Source: Marinomonas sp. SBI8L
GTDB lineage: Bacteria; Pseudomonadota; Gammaproteobacteria; Pseudomonadales; Marinomonadaceae
Direction of reading: 5' to 3'
NCBI RefSeq assembly: GCF_001624705.1
Contig: NZ_JSEO01000005.1
Span: 186,001 to 250,000 of the forward strand
Length of the DNA stretch: 64,000 nucleotides
Shown: positions 45,488-53,451 of the stretch, piece after piece
Numbering within the stretch: the first letter of the stretch is position 1
Layout: the number at the start of each line of letters is the position of its first letter
The notes under the pieces: generated by a model
The model's input: the letters and a program-made list of their open reading frames with translations, nothing else
Told to the model about the DNA's origin: nothing
Databases searched by the model: none
Made by a program: the position numbers and the translations under genes

Positions 45488-45904
45488 TTAGGCGGTTTTG
45501 ATAAAACCATTAGCATCCACAATGGTGTTTTTTGTCGATAGCAACTCACTTGGGTAATTAACACCGTTACGTTTTGAAACCGCGTAAGTTTTACCGCTCC
45601 AAGAGATAAACAGCATAACGGCTGAAGAAGTAGCACTACCCGACATAAACATTCCTACGCCATTAGTTTCATTCGTACCTTCCATTCCAATTTGAGTAGC
45701 ATTTTCTATTGAACCGCCCCCTGTACCGATCAACTGATAAATCCCATCGGGTCGCTGATCCATTAACTCACCTGACGAAACTGATCCATTTGCTAGATTT
45801 GAAACGATTTCTACATTGACTTGTTTCGCTTCTTCAAACTTCTGATCAATCTTTTGATCTAGTGCTTCTAGATCATTTTTTACCGACTGCTTCCCTACTT
45901 TCAT
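45488..45904 (-). CDS. Phage protein with N-terminal coiled coil (138 aa)
   Basis: Start ATG 45904 overlaps the stop of the repeat-bearing gene (ATGA) and has AGAGG upstream. A short N-terminal coiled coil (VKNDLEALDQKIDQKFEEAKQ) leads into a beta-rich, Gly/Ser/Asn-rich domain (DGIYQLIGTGGGS; FISWSGKTYAVSKRNG). This plan of helical stalk and beta tip resembles short phage fibres. No family recognised. Confidence 0.6.
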   Translation of the reverse strand: MKVGKQSVKNDLEALDQKIDQKFEEAKQVNVEIVSNLANGSVSSGELMDQRPDGIYQLIGTGGGSIENATQIGMEGTNETNGVGMFMSGSATSSAVMLFISWSGKTYAVSKRNGVNYPSELLSTKNTIVDANGFIKTA

Positions 45905-46653
45905 TTGATTACCTCTGTAATTAAAATATTGTCTGCTGCCACCGCCATACACGGCACGACACCAGTAAAATTGTTAAATGTGATGTACTCGCCTGAGTTG
46001 AGCGGGATACCGCCAACGGTAACGACACCTGTGTTTTCTTCTGCCGCTAATATGGTGATATCACGGCGATTTTCATTCGCTTGAATGGTGAAGCTTTCAC
46101 CCGCTGAAAATGTCTTTTGACTGGTTGCCAAACTTGAAGCGGGTTGTTCTTCAGTGCTTAAGGTTTCCGTTATTTCACGGATATTTACCACGCCAGTAAT
46201 TTGAGTTTTTAATGTCTCTGTAATTTCGCGGATATTCACCACATTCGTGATCTGAGTTTTTAGCGTTTCTGTGATCTGTCGAATGTTAAAAACCGAGCTC
46301 ATCAAAGCACCAAGCTTTTCAACAATGGGCGCGTGGATGTCTTCAGGATTTAGCATTTGTGTTTTGACTGTTTCACGGATGCCTAACACTTCTGTTAGTT
46401 GCCCATCCCCAGCCATGTACAACTTGCCTAAGCCTGTTTTAATGACAAAATCACCTGTCGCATTAGTGGCATTTCTTACCGTGAAATTTCTAAATTGGTC
46501 ATTAGATTGATACACCTCGTTTACATCCAAGTGATGAGGCTCACCATCTATTTCAATCTCAATTTCACCCGCACCACTGACATAACCGATATACTGCCCA
46601 GTCGCTGAAACATCCCAACGTTCACCCGCTTTTAGCCTAAGTTCATGTTTCAT
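45901..46653 (-). CDS. Candidate phage spike protein with 17-residue repeats
   Basis: 250 residues. A beta-rich N-terminal domain (1-85) is followed by three tandem 17-residue repeats at 121-137, 138-154 and 155-171 (core NIREITETLKTQIT), with a degenerate fourth unit near 90-100. A second beta domain (180-250) follows. A head, a repetitive stalk and a beta tip suit a trimeric spike or penton-associated protein. It overlaps the next upstream gene by four bases. The assignment is structural guesswork; no family recognised. Confidence 0.6.
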   Translation of the reverse strand: MKHELRLKAGERWDVSATGQYIGYVSGAGEIEIEIDGEPHHLDVNEVYQSNDQFRNFTVRNATNATGDFVIKTGLGKLYMAGDGQLTEVLGIRETVKTQMLNPEDIHAPIVEKLGALMSSVFNIRQITETLKTQITNVVNIREITETLKTQITGVVNIREITETLSTEEQPASSLATSQKTFSAGESFTIQANENRRDITILAAEENTGVVTVGGIPLNSGEYITFNNFTGVVPCMAVAADNILITEVIK

Positions 46654-47156
46654 TTTTTAGACCTCGCTAAAAAAGCAAAGCCCACAACCGCCGCAGCACT
46701 AACACCACCAACCACATACAACACCTTCAAATTATTCTCAGCCATTAAGTTCTGACCATTTGTTGAAACCGCCGCTGCCATACGCTCTACACGATCAGCA
46801 TTAGCAGCACTTTCTCTAACGACTAAAGCCGCCGCGCTATTTGCTTCTTCCACAGCCATTTTTGACGATGAAGACCAAGCACTGCCCACTTCATCAACTG
46901 CATATTTGGCAGTATTTTGAATACTCAAATTCGCATCTTTTGCCATGCTAACAACATGATCCATGCTCGCTAGATTGACGGCTTGATTACTTGTGATAGC
47001 TTGGCTAGCAACAGTTAAACCCGCTTGCACCGCTCCATGGTCAGTCGTGGTTACAGTGTTACCATTTCCCGCAATAACAGCTTGGCCTTGCACGCCCTGA
47101 AGGTTGTAATTAGTTGTGTTATTAGTCGTTGAGTTAGAGCTGTTTCCCTTACCCAT
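46650..47156 (-). CDS. Phage membrane protein with C-terminal anchor (168 aa)
   Basis: Start ATG 47156, with AGGAGG five bases upstream. An Asn/Ser/Thr-rich N-terminus, a long Ala-rich helical middle, and one membrane helix at the end (VLYVVGGVSAAAVVGFAFLA) with a basic tail (RSKK). Likely a virion membrane protein reaching outward to the capsid. Family not recognised. Confidence 0.65.
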   Translation of the reverse strand: MGKGNSSNSTTNNTTNYNLQGVQGQAVIAGNGNTVTTTDHGAVQAGLTVASQAITSNQAVNLASMDHVVSMAKDANLSIQNTAKYAVDEVGSAWSSSSKMAVEEANSAAALVVRESAANADRVERMAAAVSTNGQNLMAENNLKVLYVVGGVSAAAVVGFAFLARSKK

Positions 47157-47538
47157 GCCCACCTCCTAGCGACAGACGGTAAACACGCTCAACTTCTTCC
47201 CCTGCAAAGCCATACATTTGATACAAACGATGAATTGCAGGTTCGGTAGTGTGGTAACGAATCGTTTTAAAGCCTTGTTTGATAGCTGCATTTTTTAATG
47301 CAAAACCTGCTTCACGCATTCCCTTGCCACCCACATAACAAATGACTAACTCACTTCCATGGGCTGCTACTTCTCCCCGAGTAACAGCCCAAACATCAAC
47401 ATTGCTCCCTGTGATGTGGTGAAGTTGTTCAATTCCTTTTTCAACATTTGAGCGTGTTATATCAGCCCATTCACCACATGCACCGCGCAACTTATCAGGT
47501 GTGTTTTCATCCCAAGCACAGCGAGTAATTTCAATCAT
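47149..47538 (-). CDS. GNAT-like protein in the phage structural operon
   Basis: 129 residues. The plan suits a small GNAT fold: SELVICYVGGKGMREAGFALKNAAIKQGFKTIRYHTTEPAIHRLYQMYGFAGEEVERVYRL has the acetyl-CoA-loop-like region and the closing YQMYGF segment typical of these enzymes. It overlaps both neighbouring genes by a few bases and so is a regular part of the late operon. Whether it is an active acetyltransferase or a structural use of the fold is unknown. Confidence 0.6.
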   Translation of the reverse strand: MIEITRCAWDENTPDKLRGACGEWADITRSNVEKGIEQLHHITGSNVDVWAVTRGEVAAHGSELVICYVGGKGMREAGFALKNAAIKQGFKTIRYHTTEPAIHRLYQMYGFAGEEVERVYRLSLGGGHG

Positions 47539-47771
47539 TTCGCCCCCTTAAAAATGAATAACGCACCTAATGCAACAGCACCAACAACCGCCCATGGCAC
47601 CCAAGCCTGTGAAGCAGCAGAACTAGCCGCAGGGTTGTAATTACCAAAGACAGTTCCACCTACTTGGTTATTACCGCCACGGTTACTTGATGATGCACCC
47701 GCATCAATCGAGCCGCCGCCCATGTCTAAGCCGCCCATACTTCCTATTGCAGCAGCACTAGCAGGATCCAT
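47535..47771 (-). CDS. Small phage membrane protein (78 aa)
   Basis: Gly/Ser/Asn-rich N-terminus and a C-terminal membrane helix (WVPWAVVGAVALGALFIF) ending in KGAK. Same design as the 105-aa neighbour. Probably a protein of the internal virion membrane. Confidence 0.65.
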   Translation of the reverse strand: MDPASAAAIGSMGGLDMGGGSIDAGASSSNRGGNNQVGGTVFGNYNPAASSAASQAWVPWAVVGAVALGALFIFKGAK

Positions 47772-48088
47772 TATTTACCCCCTTTGGATACAAAGATGAG
47801 CGTTCCCAGAGCAACAACAGTACCGCCGCCAATCGCTAGCCATTTACCGTATTTATCCATAAAACTTGCGTTAGCAGCATTGGCCGCATCAGCTTGATTT
47901 TGTACTGCATTGGTTGCAGCAGTTGCGTTGTATTTCACAGCACTAGCGGTGGCTGTTTGAGTTGGCATGTTTGCCGAGTTATCAGGTTCATGAGAGACGC
48001 GCTCAACTTCTCGCTCAGCATAACCATCCACTAAATCAATAGATCTAGAAGTTACTTTTTCTGTTATGTCATCCCACCAACTACTCAT
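47771..48088 (-). CDS. Small phage membrane protein (105 aa)
   Basis: A charged N-terminal half, an Ala/Asn-rich centre and a C-terminal membrane helix (WLAIGGGTVVALGTLIFV) with SKGGK tail. It directly follows the capsid gene, sharing one base of its stop. Probably part of the virion membrane. Confidence 0.65.
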   Translation of the reverse strand: MSSWWDDITEKVTSRSIDLVDGYAEREVERVSHEPDNSANMPTQTATASAVKYNATAATNAVQNQADAANAANASFMDKYGKWLAIGGGTVVALGTLIFVSKGGK

Positions 48089-48948
48089 TAGCCCACCTGC
48101 GCATCAACATCAGCCAAGATATCAATCGTCTGGTTATCAGAGTCGTGATAGAGCTTGAACTGGAGTGAGTCATAAGAGGTGTTTAACGCATCAGACATAA
48201 AGCCAGAGCCGACAGGGTTAAAAATGAAATAACCGTCTTGTGGTGCTAAGTCGTATTCCGATTGCTGGATAAACTCGATAACATCGCGCTCGATTTCCAT
48301 GCGCTTAACCACGGTTCCACCTTTTCGAGCTTCCATCTCGATTTTTGAAACATCACCCTTGATGTACAAAGTTCGCAGTTTTGGCCCGCGTAAAAGCTTG
48401 TCAAAAACAATAGTGCCTTTGCTCACATTGTTGATGGTATGACGCTCGAAACGGCGCTCATTCACTCGCACTTTTTGGGCTAGAGCAGGATTACCACCAT
48501 CAAAAATAATATTGCCAGCACCATCTCGTTGAATGGACAAAGGCGAAGCGAATTTTGCATTAGCGCGAAGGTAGTAATCATTGCTAGCAGGCAAAGCAGA
48601 CGACAAACGAACACGTAATTCATGAGCATCATTTGCATGGCTCGGACGCTCTAAACTGTCTTGCCCTGGCAATGTATTCGCGGAAATATCAGCGATGTGA
48701 AATGGAATGATATTTTCAATAACAGCGCGTTTGTTATGTCGCTCCATCATCAAAATTTCATCAGCAGATAATGAAAAAGGCACGTCCGAACCATTTGCAA
48801 GTTCAATTGCTTCAATGTATTCAGGCGGGATATTTGTCATTAACAAGAAGGTTCTAAAAACCGTGTTTGCTGGTAGCGTTAAAGACAAGCGTTTGCCTTT
48901 TTGAAGCTCACCTGAAAACGGGTTTAATTCTTCATACATATGGCGCAT
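48088..48948 (-). CDS. Probable double-jelly-roll major capsid protein
   Basis: 286 residues, beta-rich, no signal or membrane helix, with a strong ribosome site (GGGGGG seven bases before ATG). Landmarks: RLSLTLPANTVFRTFLL, PPEYIEAIELANG, ADEILMMERHNKR, then in the second half NERRFERHTINN, LRTLYIKGDVSKIEME, FIQQSEYDL and a final FKLYHDSD. From memory these follow the same order as the PM2 capsid protein P2 (about 269 residues, two stacked jelly rolls); I did not align them. Position between the ATPase and a series of small membrane proteins supports the call. Confidence 0.7.
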   Translation of the reverse strand: MRHMYEELNPFSGELQKGKRLSLTLPANTVFRTFLLMTNIPPEYIEAIELANGSDVPFSLSADEILMMERHNKRAVIENIIPFHIADISANTLPGQDSLERPSHANDAHELRVRLSSALPASNDYYLRANAKFASPLSIQRDGAGNIIFDGGNPALAQKVRVNERRFERHTINNVSKGTIVFDKLLRGPKLRTLYIKGDVSKIEMEARKGGTVVKRMEIERDVIEFIQQSEYDLAPQDGYFIFNPVGSGFMSDALNTSYDSLQFKLYHDSDNQTIDILADVDAQVG

Positions 48949-48951
48949 GGA

Positions 48952-49107
48952 TTAACCCCCCGTTACTACAGCAGCGACTTTTTTACCCGTCTTGCCTGAT
49001 TTCTTCACGGCATAAACCGCAGTACCAAAAGCAATTAAGCCAACGGCAACAGATGTAACTGTTTTCCAGTCAACAGAGCTTTTGACCTTAGTAAGTGTTT
49101 GATTCAA
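48952..49107 (-). CDS. Small phage membrane protein before the capsid gene (51 aa)
   Basis: Read from TTG 49107, which has AGGGGA six bases upstream; a longer in-frame start at 49179 lacks a site. One membrane helix (VTSVAVGLIAFGTAVYAV) followed by a Lys/Gly-rich segment (KKSGKTGKKVAA). Probable virion membrane protein. Confidence 0.55.
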   Translation of the reverse strand: MNQTLTKVKSSVDWKTVTSVAVGLIAFGTAVYAVKKSGKTGKKVAAVVTGG

Positions 49108-49161
49108 TGTTTTTCCCCTGTGGAAACGTTTATGTAATTTGCAGGGGAACTGTAGAGGGTT

Positions 49162-49241
49162 GGATACTATCGCTGTCAACGGGGGGAAAAGTGGTCTGAT
49201 AGTATCCGTATACTATTCGATACTATGGGATAGTATCGAAT
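49162..49241. promoter_or_regulatory. Cluster of ATACTAT/ATAGTAT motifs with strong hairpin
   Basis: Five copies of ATACTAT or its complement lie in 75 bases. One pair forms a 12-bp inverted repeat with a GGG loop at 49215-49241 (arm ATTCGATACTAT). Another pair, GGATACTAT at 49162 and ATAGTATCC at 49199, frames the rest. This is the gap between the ATPase and the structural genes. Possible roles are late-operon operator, terminator or replication/packaging signal. Confidence 0.5.
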
Positions 49242-49265
49242 TAGCTAAAAAAAGATGAAAAAACA

Positions 49266-49883
49266 TCACCCGATATACTTGAACTTAACTTTTTCAGTGT
49301 CGTTTCCCTCCATTTTGTAAAAGTTAAGAGGCTCAAGAGCACCCATTTTTTGAGGTGCAAGCCCTGTTTGGCGCTTAATATAGTGCTGATCATTAGCTTT
49401 CTGGATGCCAATATAAGTAACGCCAGCCTGAGTAATAAACGCCTTTGGTACTTCTTGCACTCGCTGAGTGCCCACAGTAAGTATGCCCCCATACTTTCGC
49501 GCCCTGCGCCAAACCTTGCCCGTCCACTTTGGCATAGTCTGTTTAAGGCCTACATCTGCGGCTTCTTCCACAATTACATCAAGCAGTTTAGTACCATCAA
49601 GCGCGGCCCATATTGCCATCATAAACCATTCAAAAGTGGCTTCGTCATCATCCCCCGCCCAACCAATACGACCACCCTTAGCCATGACGCCTTGCAAGGC
49701 TTTTAAAAAGGCTTGTTTGTCTGTGAAGTGCTTACAATTATGGTCTTTGTCAGGGTCCCAAAAAGCCGCCCTTTTAGACGACTTAATCAGGTTCATAATG
49801 GCCTGAGTTTTACCCCCGCCAGTGATGGCGGTGATAAAACGGTGAGCATTAGGTAAGGCTTTATTAGCGTTCTTGGCCAAGTT
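49266..49883 (-). CDS. Packaging-type ATPase (FtsK/HerA-A32 superfamily)
   Basis: About 205 residues from TTG 49883 (AAGGGGG five bases upstream); a longer TTG start at 49925 is possible. A Walker A variant ITGGGKTQA sits close to the N-terminus, Walker B is LLDVIVEEAADVG, and a sensor-like GGILTVGTQRVQEVP follows. Length and layout match the small genome-packaging ATPases of membrane-containing phages (PM2 P9, PRD1 P9). Zot-like ATPases of filamentous phages are longer and carry a membrane helix, which is absent here. Confidence 0.75.
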   Translation of the reverse strand, partial: NLAKNANKALPNAHRFITAITGGGKTQAIMNLIKSSKRAAFWDPDKDHNCKHFTDKQAFLKALQGVMAKGGRIGWAGDDDEATFEWFMMAIWAALDGTKLLDVIVEEAADVGLKQTMPKWTGKVWRRARKYGGILTVGTQRVQEVPKAFITQAGVTYIGIQKANDQHYIKRQTGLAPQKMGALEPLNFYKMEGNDTEKVKFKYIG

Positions 49884-50328
49884 CGCCCCCTTGCGCTTTT
49901 TCAGCTTCTTCCTGTGCGGCTTCAAGAGCTAAAATGTGAGAAGAACGCGCCGCCATGATAGCCGCACCAACATACAGCCCTGCTTTGATTTCTGGCTTTT
50001 CCATAAAGTCATCAACCCAATCAGGCATAGATTCACCATACTTTTCAGCAAGTGGAACCAAGGCCTCTTTGCCTTCTTCGATTTTCTCCTCTGGCACAGT
50101 AGCAGCAGGGTAAACTTTAGAAAGTGACCACCAAAGACCACTATTAAAACGGCCAGCCAGACGATCAGCACGGGCTAAACGTTCCGCTTCATCTTCTTCG
50201 GACTCAGCATTCTCTAATGCTTGCTCTTGCGCGGCTTCTTCTTCAGCTTCAGTAATAAGTGAATCAAGGCTTAAACTATCTTCATCGTCTAATAGTTCGT
50301 CTGTGTGTACGTCCATTTCATCAATCAT
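49864..50328 (-). CDS. Acidic phage protein (154 aa)
   Basis: From ATG 50328 with GAGGGG upstream. A highly acidic N-terminal half (HTDELLDDEDSLSLDSLITEAEEEAAQEQALENAESEEDEAERLA) and a helical second half (IKAGLYVGAAIMAARSSHILALEAAQEE) with a possible membrane-leaning helix. It overlaps the ATPase start by 20 bases. Not recognised; acidic scaffolding-like or ATPase-partner function is only a guess. Confidence 0.6.
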   Translation of the reverse strand: MIDEMDVHTDELLDDEDSLSLDSLITEAEEEAAQEQALENAESEEDEAERLARADRLAGRFNSGLWWSLSKVYPAATVPEEKIEEGKEALVPLAEKYGESMPDWVDDFMEKPEIKAGLYVGAAIMAARSSHILALEAAQEEAEKAQGGELGQER

Positions 50329-50330
50329 GC

Positions 50331-50798
50331 TTAACCCCTCGCTTTTAGTAATTCGGAACCTATCGCAGCCGCGCCGATAGTAGCGACCAATACACTCAAG
50401 CCCACCCATGGGCTAAAGTTGCTATATTTCTGCTTAGATTTAATAGTCTCGCGCCTTACCGTTGCTGGCTTTGCGGCGGGTTCTGGTGTTGGCTCTTGGA
50501 TAGGTTCCATACTATTCGCGGTACTATCAGGAATAGTAACGGGTTTAGTATCAACAACAGGCTCAACAGTATCCGCACCATAGGCCGCGACAGTCTTACT
50601 ATCTTGATAGTGTCCCACTGGTTTCATTGTCTCTCTCCAATGAGCTTGGATAGTCTTACCAGCACGTTGATCCACACCACAGTGACTACAACGCACCTGT
50701 AAAAAGTCCCCTTTGCGCTTGGTTTGCTCAACATAAGAACAACGGCCACACTGACAAACAAGCTCACCAATTACGACTGCTTTACTAGTGTTTTTCAT
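50331..50798 (-). CDS. Zinc-ribbon protein with C-terminal membrane anchor (155 aa)
   Basis: Cysteines C15, C17, C20 and C37-x2-C40 make a zinc-ribbon-like N-terminus. A Thr/Pro/Glu-rich linker (about 75-118) leads to a membrane helix (WVGLSVLVATIGAAAIGSELL) near the end. Sits between Rep and the ATPase. The DNA encoding the linker holds several ACTATC/GATAGT motifs like those at 49162-49241. Function unknown. Confidence 0.65.
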   Translation of the reverse strand: MKNTSKAVVIGELVCQCGRCSYVEQTKRKGDFLQVRCSHCGVDQRAGKTIQAHWRETMKPVGHYQDSKTVAAYGADTVEPVVDTKPVTIPDSTANSMEPIQEPTPEPAAKPATVRRETIKSKQKYSNFSPWVGLSVLVATIGAAAIGSELLKARG

Positions 50799-50976
50799 TG
50801 GCTTTTAAATCCTTTAATTCATCCACAACAGCAGTTAGCACCGCATAAGCTAAACGGGTGCTTTGTTCTGCTAATTCAACTTTCTTACCCATAGCGAAGC
50901 CGCCCAACGTTTCATTGGTTCTAATATTCTTCCCTATTTGAGCAAGTCCCTTTTCTATCTTTTCAATACGATCCAT
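50785..50976 (-). CDS. Small helical phage protein (63 aa)
   Basis: AAGGAAATC precedes the ATG. Charged amphipathic helices (MDRIEKIEKGLAQIGKNIR; STRLAYAVLTAVVDELKDLK). Overlaps the zinc-ribbon gene by 14 bases. Not recognised. Confidence 0.6.
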   Translation of the reverse strand: MDRIEKIEKGLAQIGKNIRTNETLGGFAMGKKVELAEQSTRLAYAVLTAVVDELKDLKANEKH

Positions 50977-50996
50977 TTTGATTTCCTTATGTATGT

Positions 50997-52730
50997 TTAA
51001 TGATAATTTGGGGGGCTAAAATTGCCCCCCGTACAGTTATTGACACGAGTCCTAGGGAACGGCTGCGCCGCTCCTAAAAGCGAAGAGCTAGAACAAGAGC
51101 CAACCCGCTGAATCGTCCACTCATACATACGTGTAGGTAGAAACTCAGCGACAACAGAAACAAGCCCTTTCACTTTTGTCGTGGGCTCGCCAAATTGGTT
51201 ACTTTCACCTTGCTCATAAAATGGTCTTAAAGCTTGCTGCTTACCTATGCCCATTAGCTCGGTGTAACGCTTCCAGTCGTTAGTCTTGGCAGCGTTATAA
51301 ATATCAATGAAGGTTTTAGGTATTGAGTCTTTTAAGCGTCGAATTTCACGCCAGACTGTCACAGATGAAGAGCCTAAAAATTGAAATTGTCTGATACCGT
51401 GACGGCTTTTCCATGCCTGAGTACGTTCCGCAGTTTTAACAAGGTCGAGACCTGTTTCGTCATCAATGCCTACGCTTTGTCCGTTTGCGTCTACGCCGTC
51501 GATATTCTTAGCGATGTATTTAACAACGTAAGCAATAGCACCGCCTTTTTCAGGGTCTAAGAACTTCTTATCAAAGCGGCTTTCACTTGCGCCTGATTCG
51601 TCCCCGTCTACCTCAAAAGCATACTTTTCAGCAATCTCTAAAAACCTATCGCTCTGCTTGCTATCTATAAAAATAATGAGGTGCCAGTGAGGTGTGCCGT
51701 CATGGTGAGGTTCAACAGCTCTTAAGCCATAGAAGTGAATAGATTCACGCTTACAAGCCGCTCTGATTTTTGCCCACTGCTTGTTTAAATACATTTGAGC
51801 ATCTCTAGGAGAAGGGCACCCAAAGTCGTAAAACTTTTTGTTCCTATGACCTGTTTTTTTGTGAACAGCATGATATTTAGACGGGCATGTCATAGTTAGA
51901 AACCAACCGATATGACCACATTGCACAGCCAAGTATTGAAGCCCTTTAATTCTTACTGCTAGTTCTGCTTTGGTATGAGCAGGGTTTGAAATGCTCTTAG
52001 CTGCTAGCTCAGATAATAAGAAGGTTTGTTCATGCTGGTTAACCGCTTCATAGCTTTCGAGAAAAGCACGGTTCATTTGCTTTTGCTTACGAAAGCGATT
52101 GATACCCCAGCGGGAAACATAGGGAGATTCTTGATTGCAGACTTGGCCACATTCACGGCGAATGTTTTCAACCACACGGTAATGGCGTTTAGCCTGTCTT
52201 ATCCACCATTCTGGGGTGCACATACGAAGCATAAGCGCATGCACTGAATCGTCATCGTCCCATTTATCAAACAGGGCATTAACTGACTCAGCTTCACGCT
52301 TGATGAAATCGAAGAAGTGTTCAAACTGGCCGACTAATAAACCCTTAGCTGACATTTCAAAACGACGGCTTTTTTCATTTGCCCACGTTGTTAATTTGTC
52401 GCCTGTTAAATCAGTTATCCATTCCTCGCAAAACTTAAGACGATTAACAACAGTATTTAACCAAGCCATAGCAGTTTCTTGGTTGTCTCGTTTCTGCCTG
52501 CGTTCTGCCTCTTTGAGAACACAGTTACGCATTCCGGTTTGATCTACGCGAGCAATAAGCTTAAAGCGGTCAATGGCACCACGTAACCAAGAGTTCGAAG
52601 CAACATAACCTTTCTTTTGGTCTAACTCGTCAAGACGCGAGTGTAAAAAGCCCACGTCTTGAGGGCTTACACCGTCTAAAAGATCGGCACGCCATTTAAG
52701 GCAATCAGGGGTTGGAGTAGTTTGAATCAT
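50997..52730 (-). CDS. HUH-type replication initiator (phage P2 gpA-like)
   Basis: 577 residues from ATG 52730 (AGGTGG five bases upstream; GTG 52739 is in frame). Helical N-terminal half, then the rolling-circle endonuclease core: FLTMTCPSKYH, the metal-binding HUH motif H348-W-H350 in GTPHWHLIIFI, and the two-tyrosine YVVKYIAKN near residue 400. This is the superfamily-I pattern of P2 gpA, phiX174 A and PM2 P12. It would nick the circular phage genome at a specific origin and prime rolling-circle replication. Confidence 0.88.
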   Translation of the reverse strand: MIQTTPTPDCLKWRADLLDGVSPQDVGFLHSRLDELDQKKGYVASNSWLRGAIDRFKLIARVDQTGMRNCVLKEAERRQKRDNQETAMAWLNTVVNRLKFCEEWITDLTGDKLTTWANEKSRRFEMSAKGLLVGQFEHFFDFIKREAESVNALFDKWDDDDSVHALMLRMCTPEWWIRQAKRHYRVVENIRRECGQVCNQESPYVSRWGINRFRKQKQMNRAFLESYEAVNQHEQTFLLSELAAKSISNPAHTKAELAVRIKGLQYLAVQCGHIGWFLTMTCPSKYHAVHKKTGHRNKKFYDFGCPSPRDAQMYLNKQWAKIRAACKRESIHFYGLRAVEPHHDGTPHWHLIIFIDSKQSDRFLEIAEKYAFEVDGDESGASESRFDKKFLDPEKGGAIAYVVKYIAKNIDGVDANGQSVGIDDETGLDLVKTAERTQAWKSRHGIRQFQFLGSSSVTVWREIRRLKDSIPKTFIDIYNAAKTNDWKRYTELMGIGKQQALRPFYEQGESNQFGEPTTKVKGLVSVVAEFLPTRMYEWTIQRVGSCSSSSLLGAAQPFPRTRVNNCTGGNFSPPNYH

Positions 52731-52739
52731 GTTGACCAC

Positions 52740-53024
52740 CTAACAAAAGAAGGGATCAACGAGCCATTTACGGACAATCTTTATTTCACGATCATCCATC
52801 AACTTAACGCATTCAATAAAATCAAAATCAGCGTAATCGGAATTACCCATCCAGACAGAGATAAAAAAGCGAAACAAAGCTGACTCTTTTTTATCTGCCA
52901 TCTTAAGTTCACTTGTCACTGACTTAGGCTTCATACTGCCTTCTTTCTCATCCCAGAACCTTTTCAGTTCTGGGGCAAGATCAAGCATCTTAAAAAAACG
53001 TTTTTCATTTTCGTGGTTAAACAT
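52740..53024 (-). CDS. Early phage protein (94 aa)
   Basis: AAAGGAAG precedes the ATG; the stop lies nine bases before the Rep start. Helical and aromatic-rich (FFKMLDLAPELKRFWDEKEG; ESALFRFFISVWMGNSDYADFDFIECVKLM). Not recognised. Position suggests a helper in early replication or its control. Confidence 0.6.
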   Translation of the reverse strand: MFNHENEKRFFKMLDLAPELKRFWDEKEGSMKPKSVTSELKMADKKESALFRFFISVWMGNSDYADFDFIECVKLMDDREIKIVRKWLVDPFFC

Positions 53025-53052
53025 GTCACTTCCTTTGTTTTTAACGCGTCCA

Positions 53053-53307
53053 TTATTTCCAAGCGGGGGTATCTAAAACCTTTTGAGTTTCAGCTAAGAC
53101 ATTGACAAAAAGCTTGCCTCTAGGTGAGTGCTGAAAACGTGAAATATGACCATCATAAAGAGCCTCTCTAACTTCCCTTTCAGTCATCTTTGTTCTATTA
53201 GCCCATTCCTTAGGTGTGCAGTAAGGCGCTTCCACTTCAATTAGGACTCCATCTTTAGTCCTAATCTTCATGTTTTGTGGAGTAACGTCTGGTTTTGTAT
53301 CTTTCAT
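53053..53307 (-). CDS. Cox/excisionase-like DNA-binding protein (84 aa)
   Basis: A short winged-helix candidate: YCTPKEWANRTKMTEREVREALYDGHISRFQHSPRGKLFVNV reads as a MerR/AlpA-type helix-turn-helix that recognises DNA and ends in a wing. First gene of the lytic operon, divergent from the repressor across a shared operator region. That is the place of cro/cox/xis genes, so it likely turns off the repressor and/or directs excision. Confidence 0.65.
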   Translation of the reverse strand: MKDTKPDVTPQNMKIRTKDGVLIEVEAPYCTPKEWANRTKMTEREVREALYDGHISRFQHSPRGKLFVNVLAETQKVLDTPAWK

Positions 53308-53363
53308 ATTCTTATACTTCCCTGATATGTAGTGTTTTATACCGATATTTAACTTTTTATCCC

Positions 53364-53430
53364 TTTTGGGAATCTTATTTGGGAATCCTAGATAAAATAA
53401 ATTCTTTAGTCAAGAAAAGGATTCCCAAAT
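53364..53430. promoter_or_regulatory. Repressor operators between cox-like and cI-like genes
   Basis: Three copies of the core TTGGGAATC: TTTTGGGAATC at 53364, ATTTGGGAATCCT at 53377, and its exact complement AGGATTCCCAAAT at 53418-53430. The second and third form a perfect 13-bp inverted repeat with 28 bases between. Their position in the divergent promoter region fits binding by the CI-type or Cox-type protein. Confidence 0.6.
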
Positions 53431-53451
53431 TTATATATTTAAGGACGTTAT

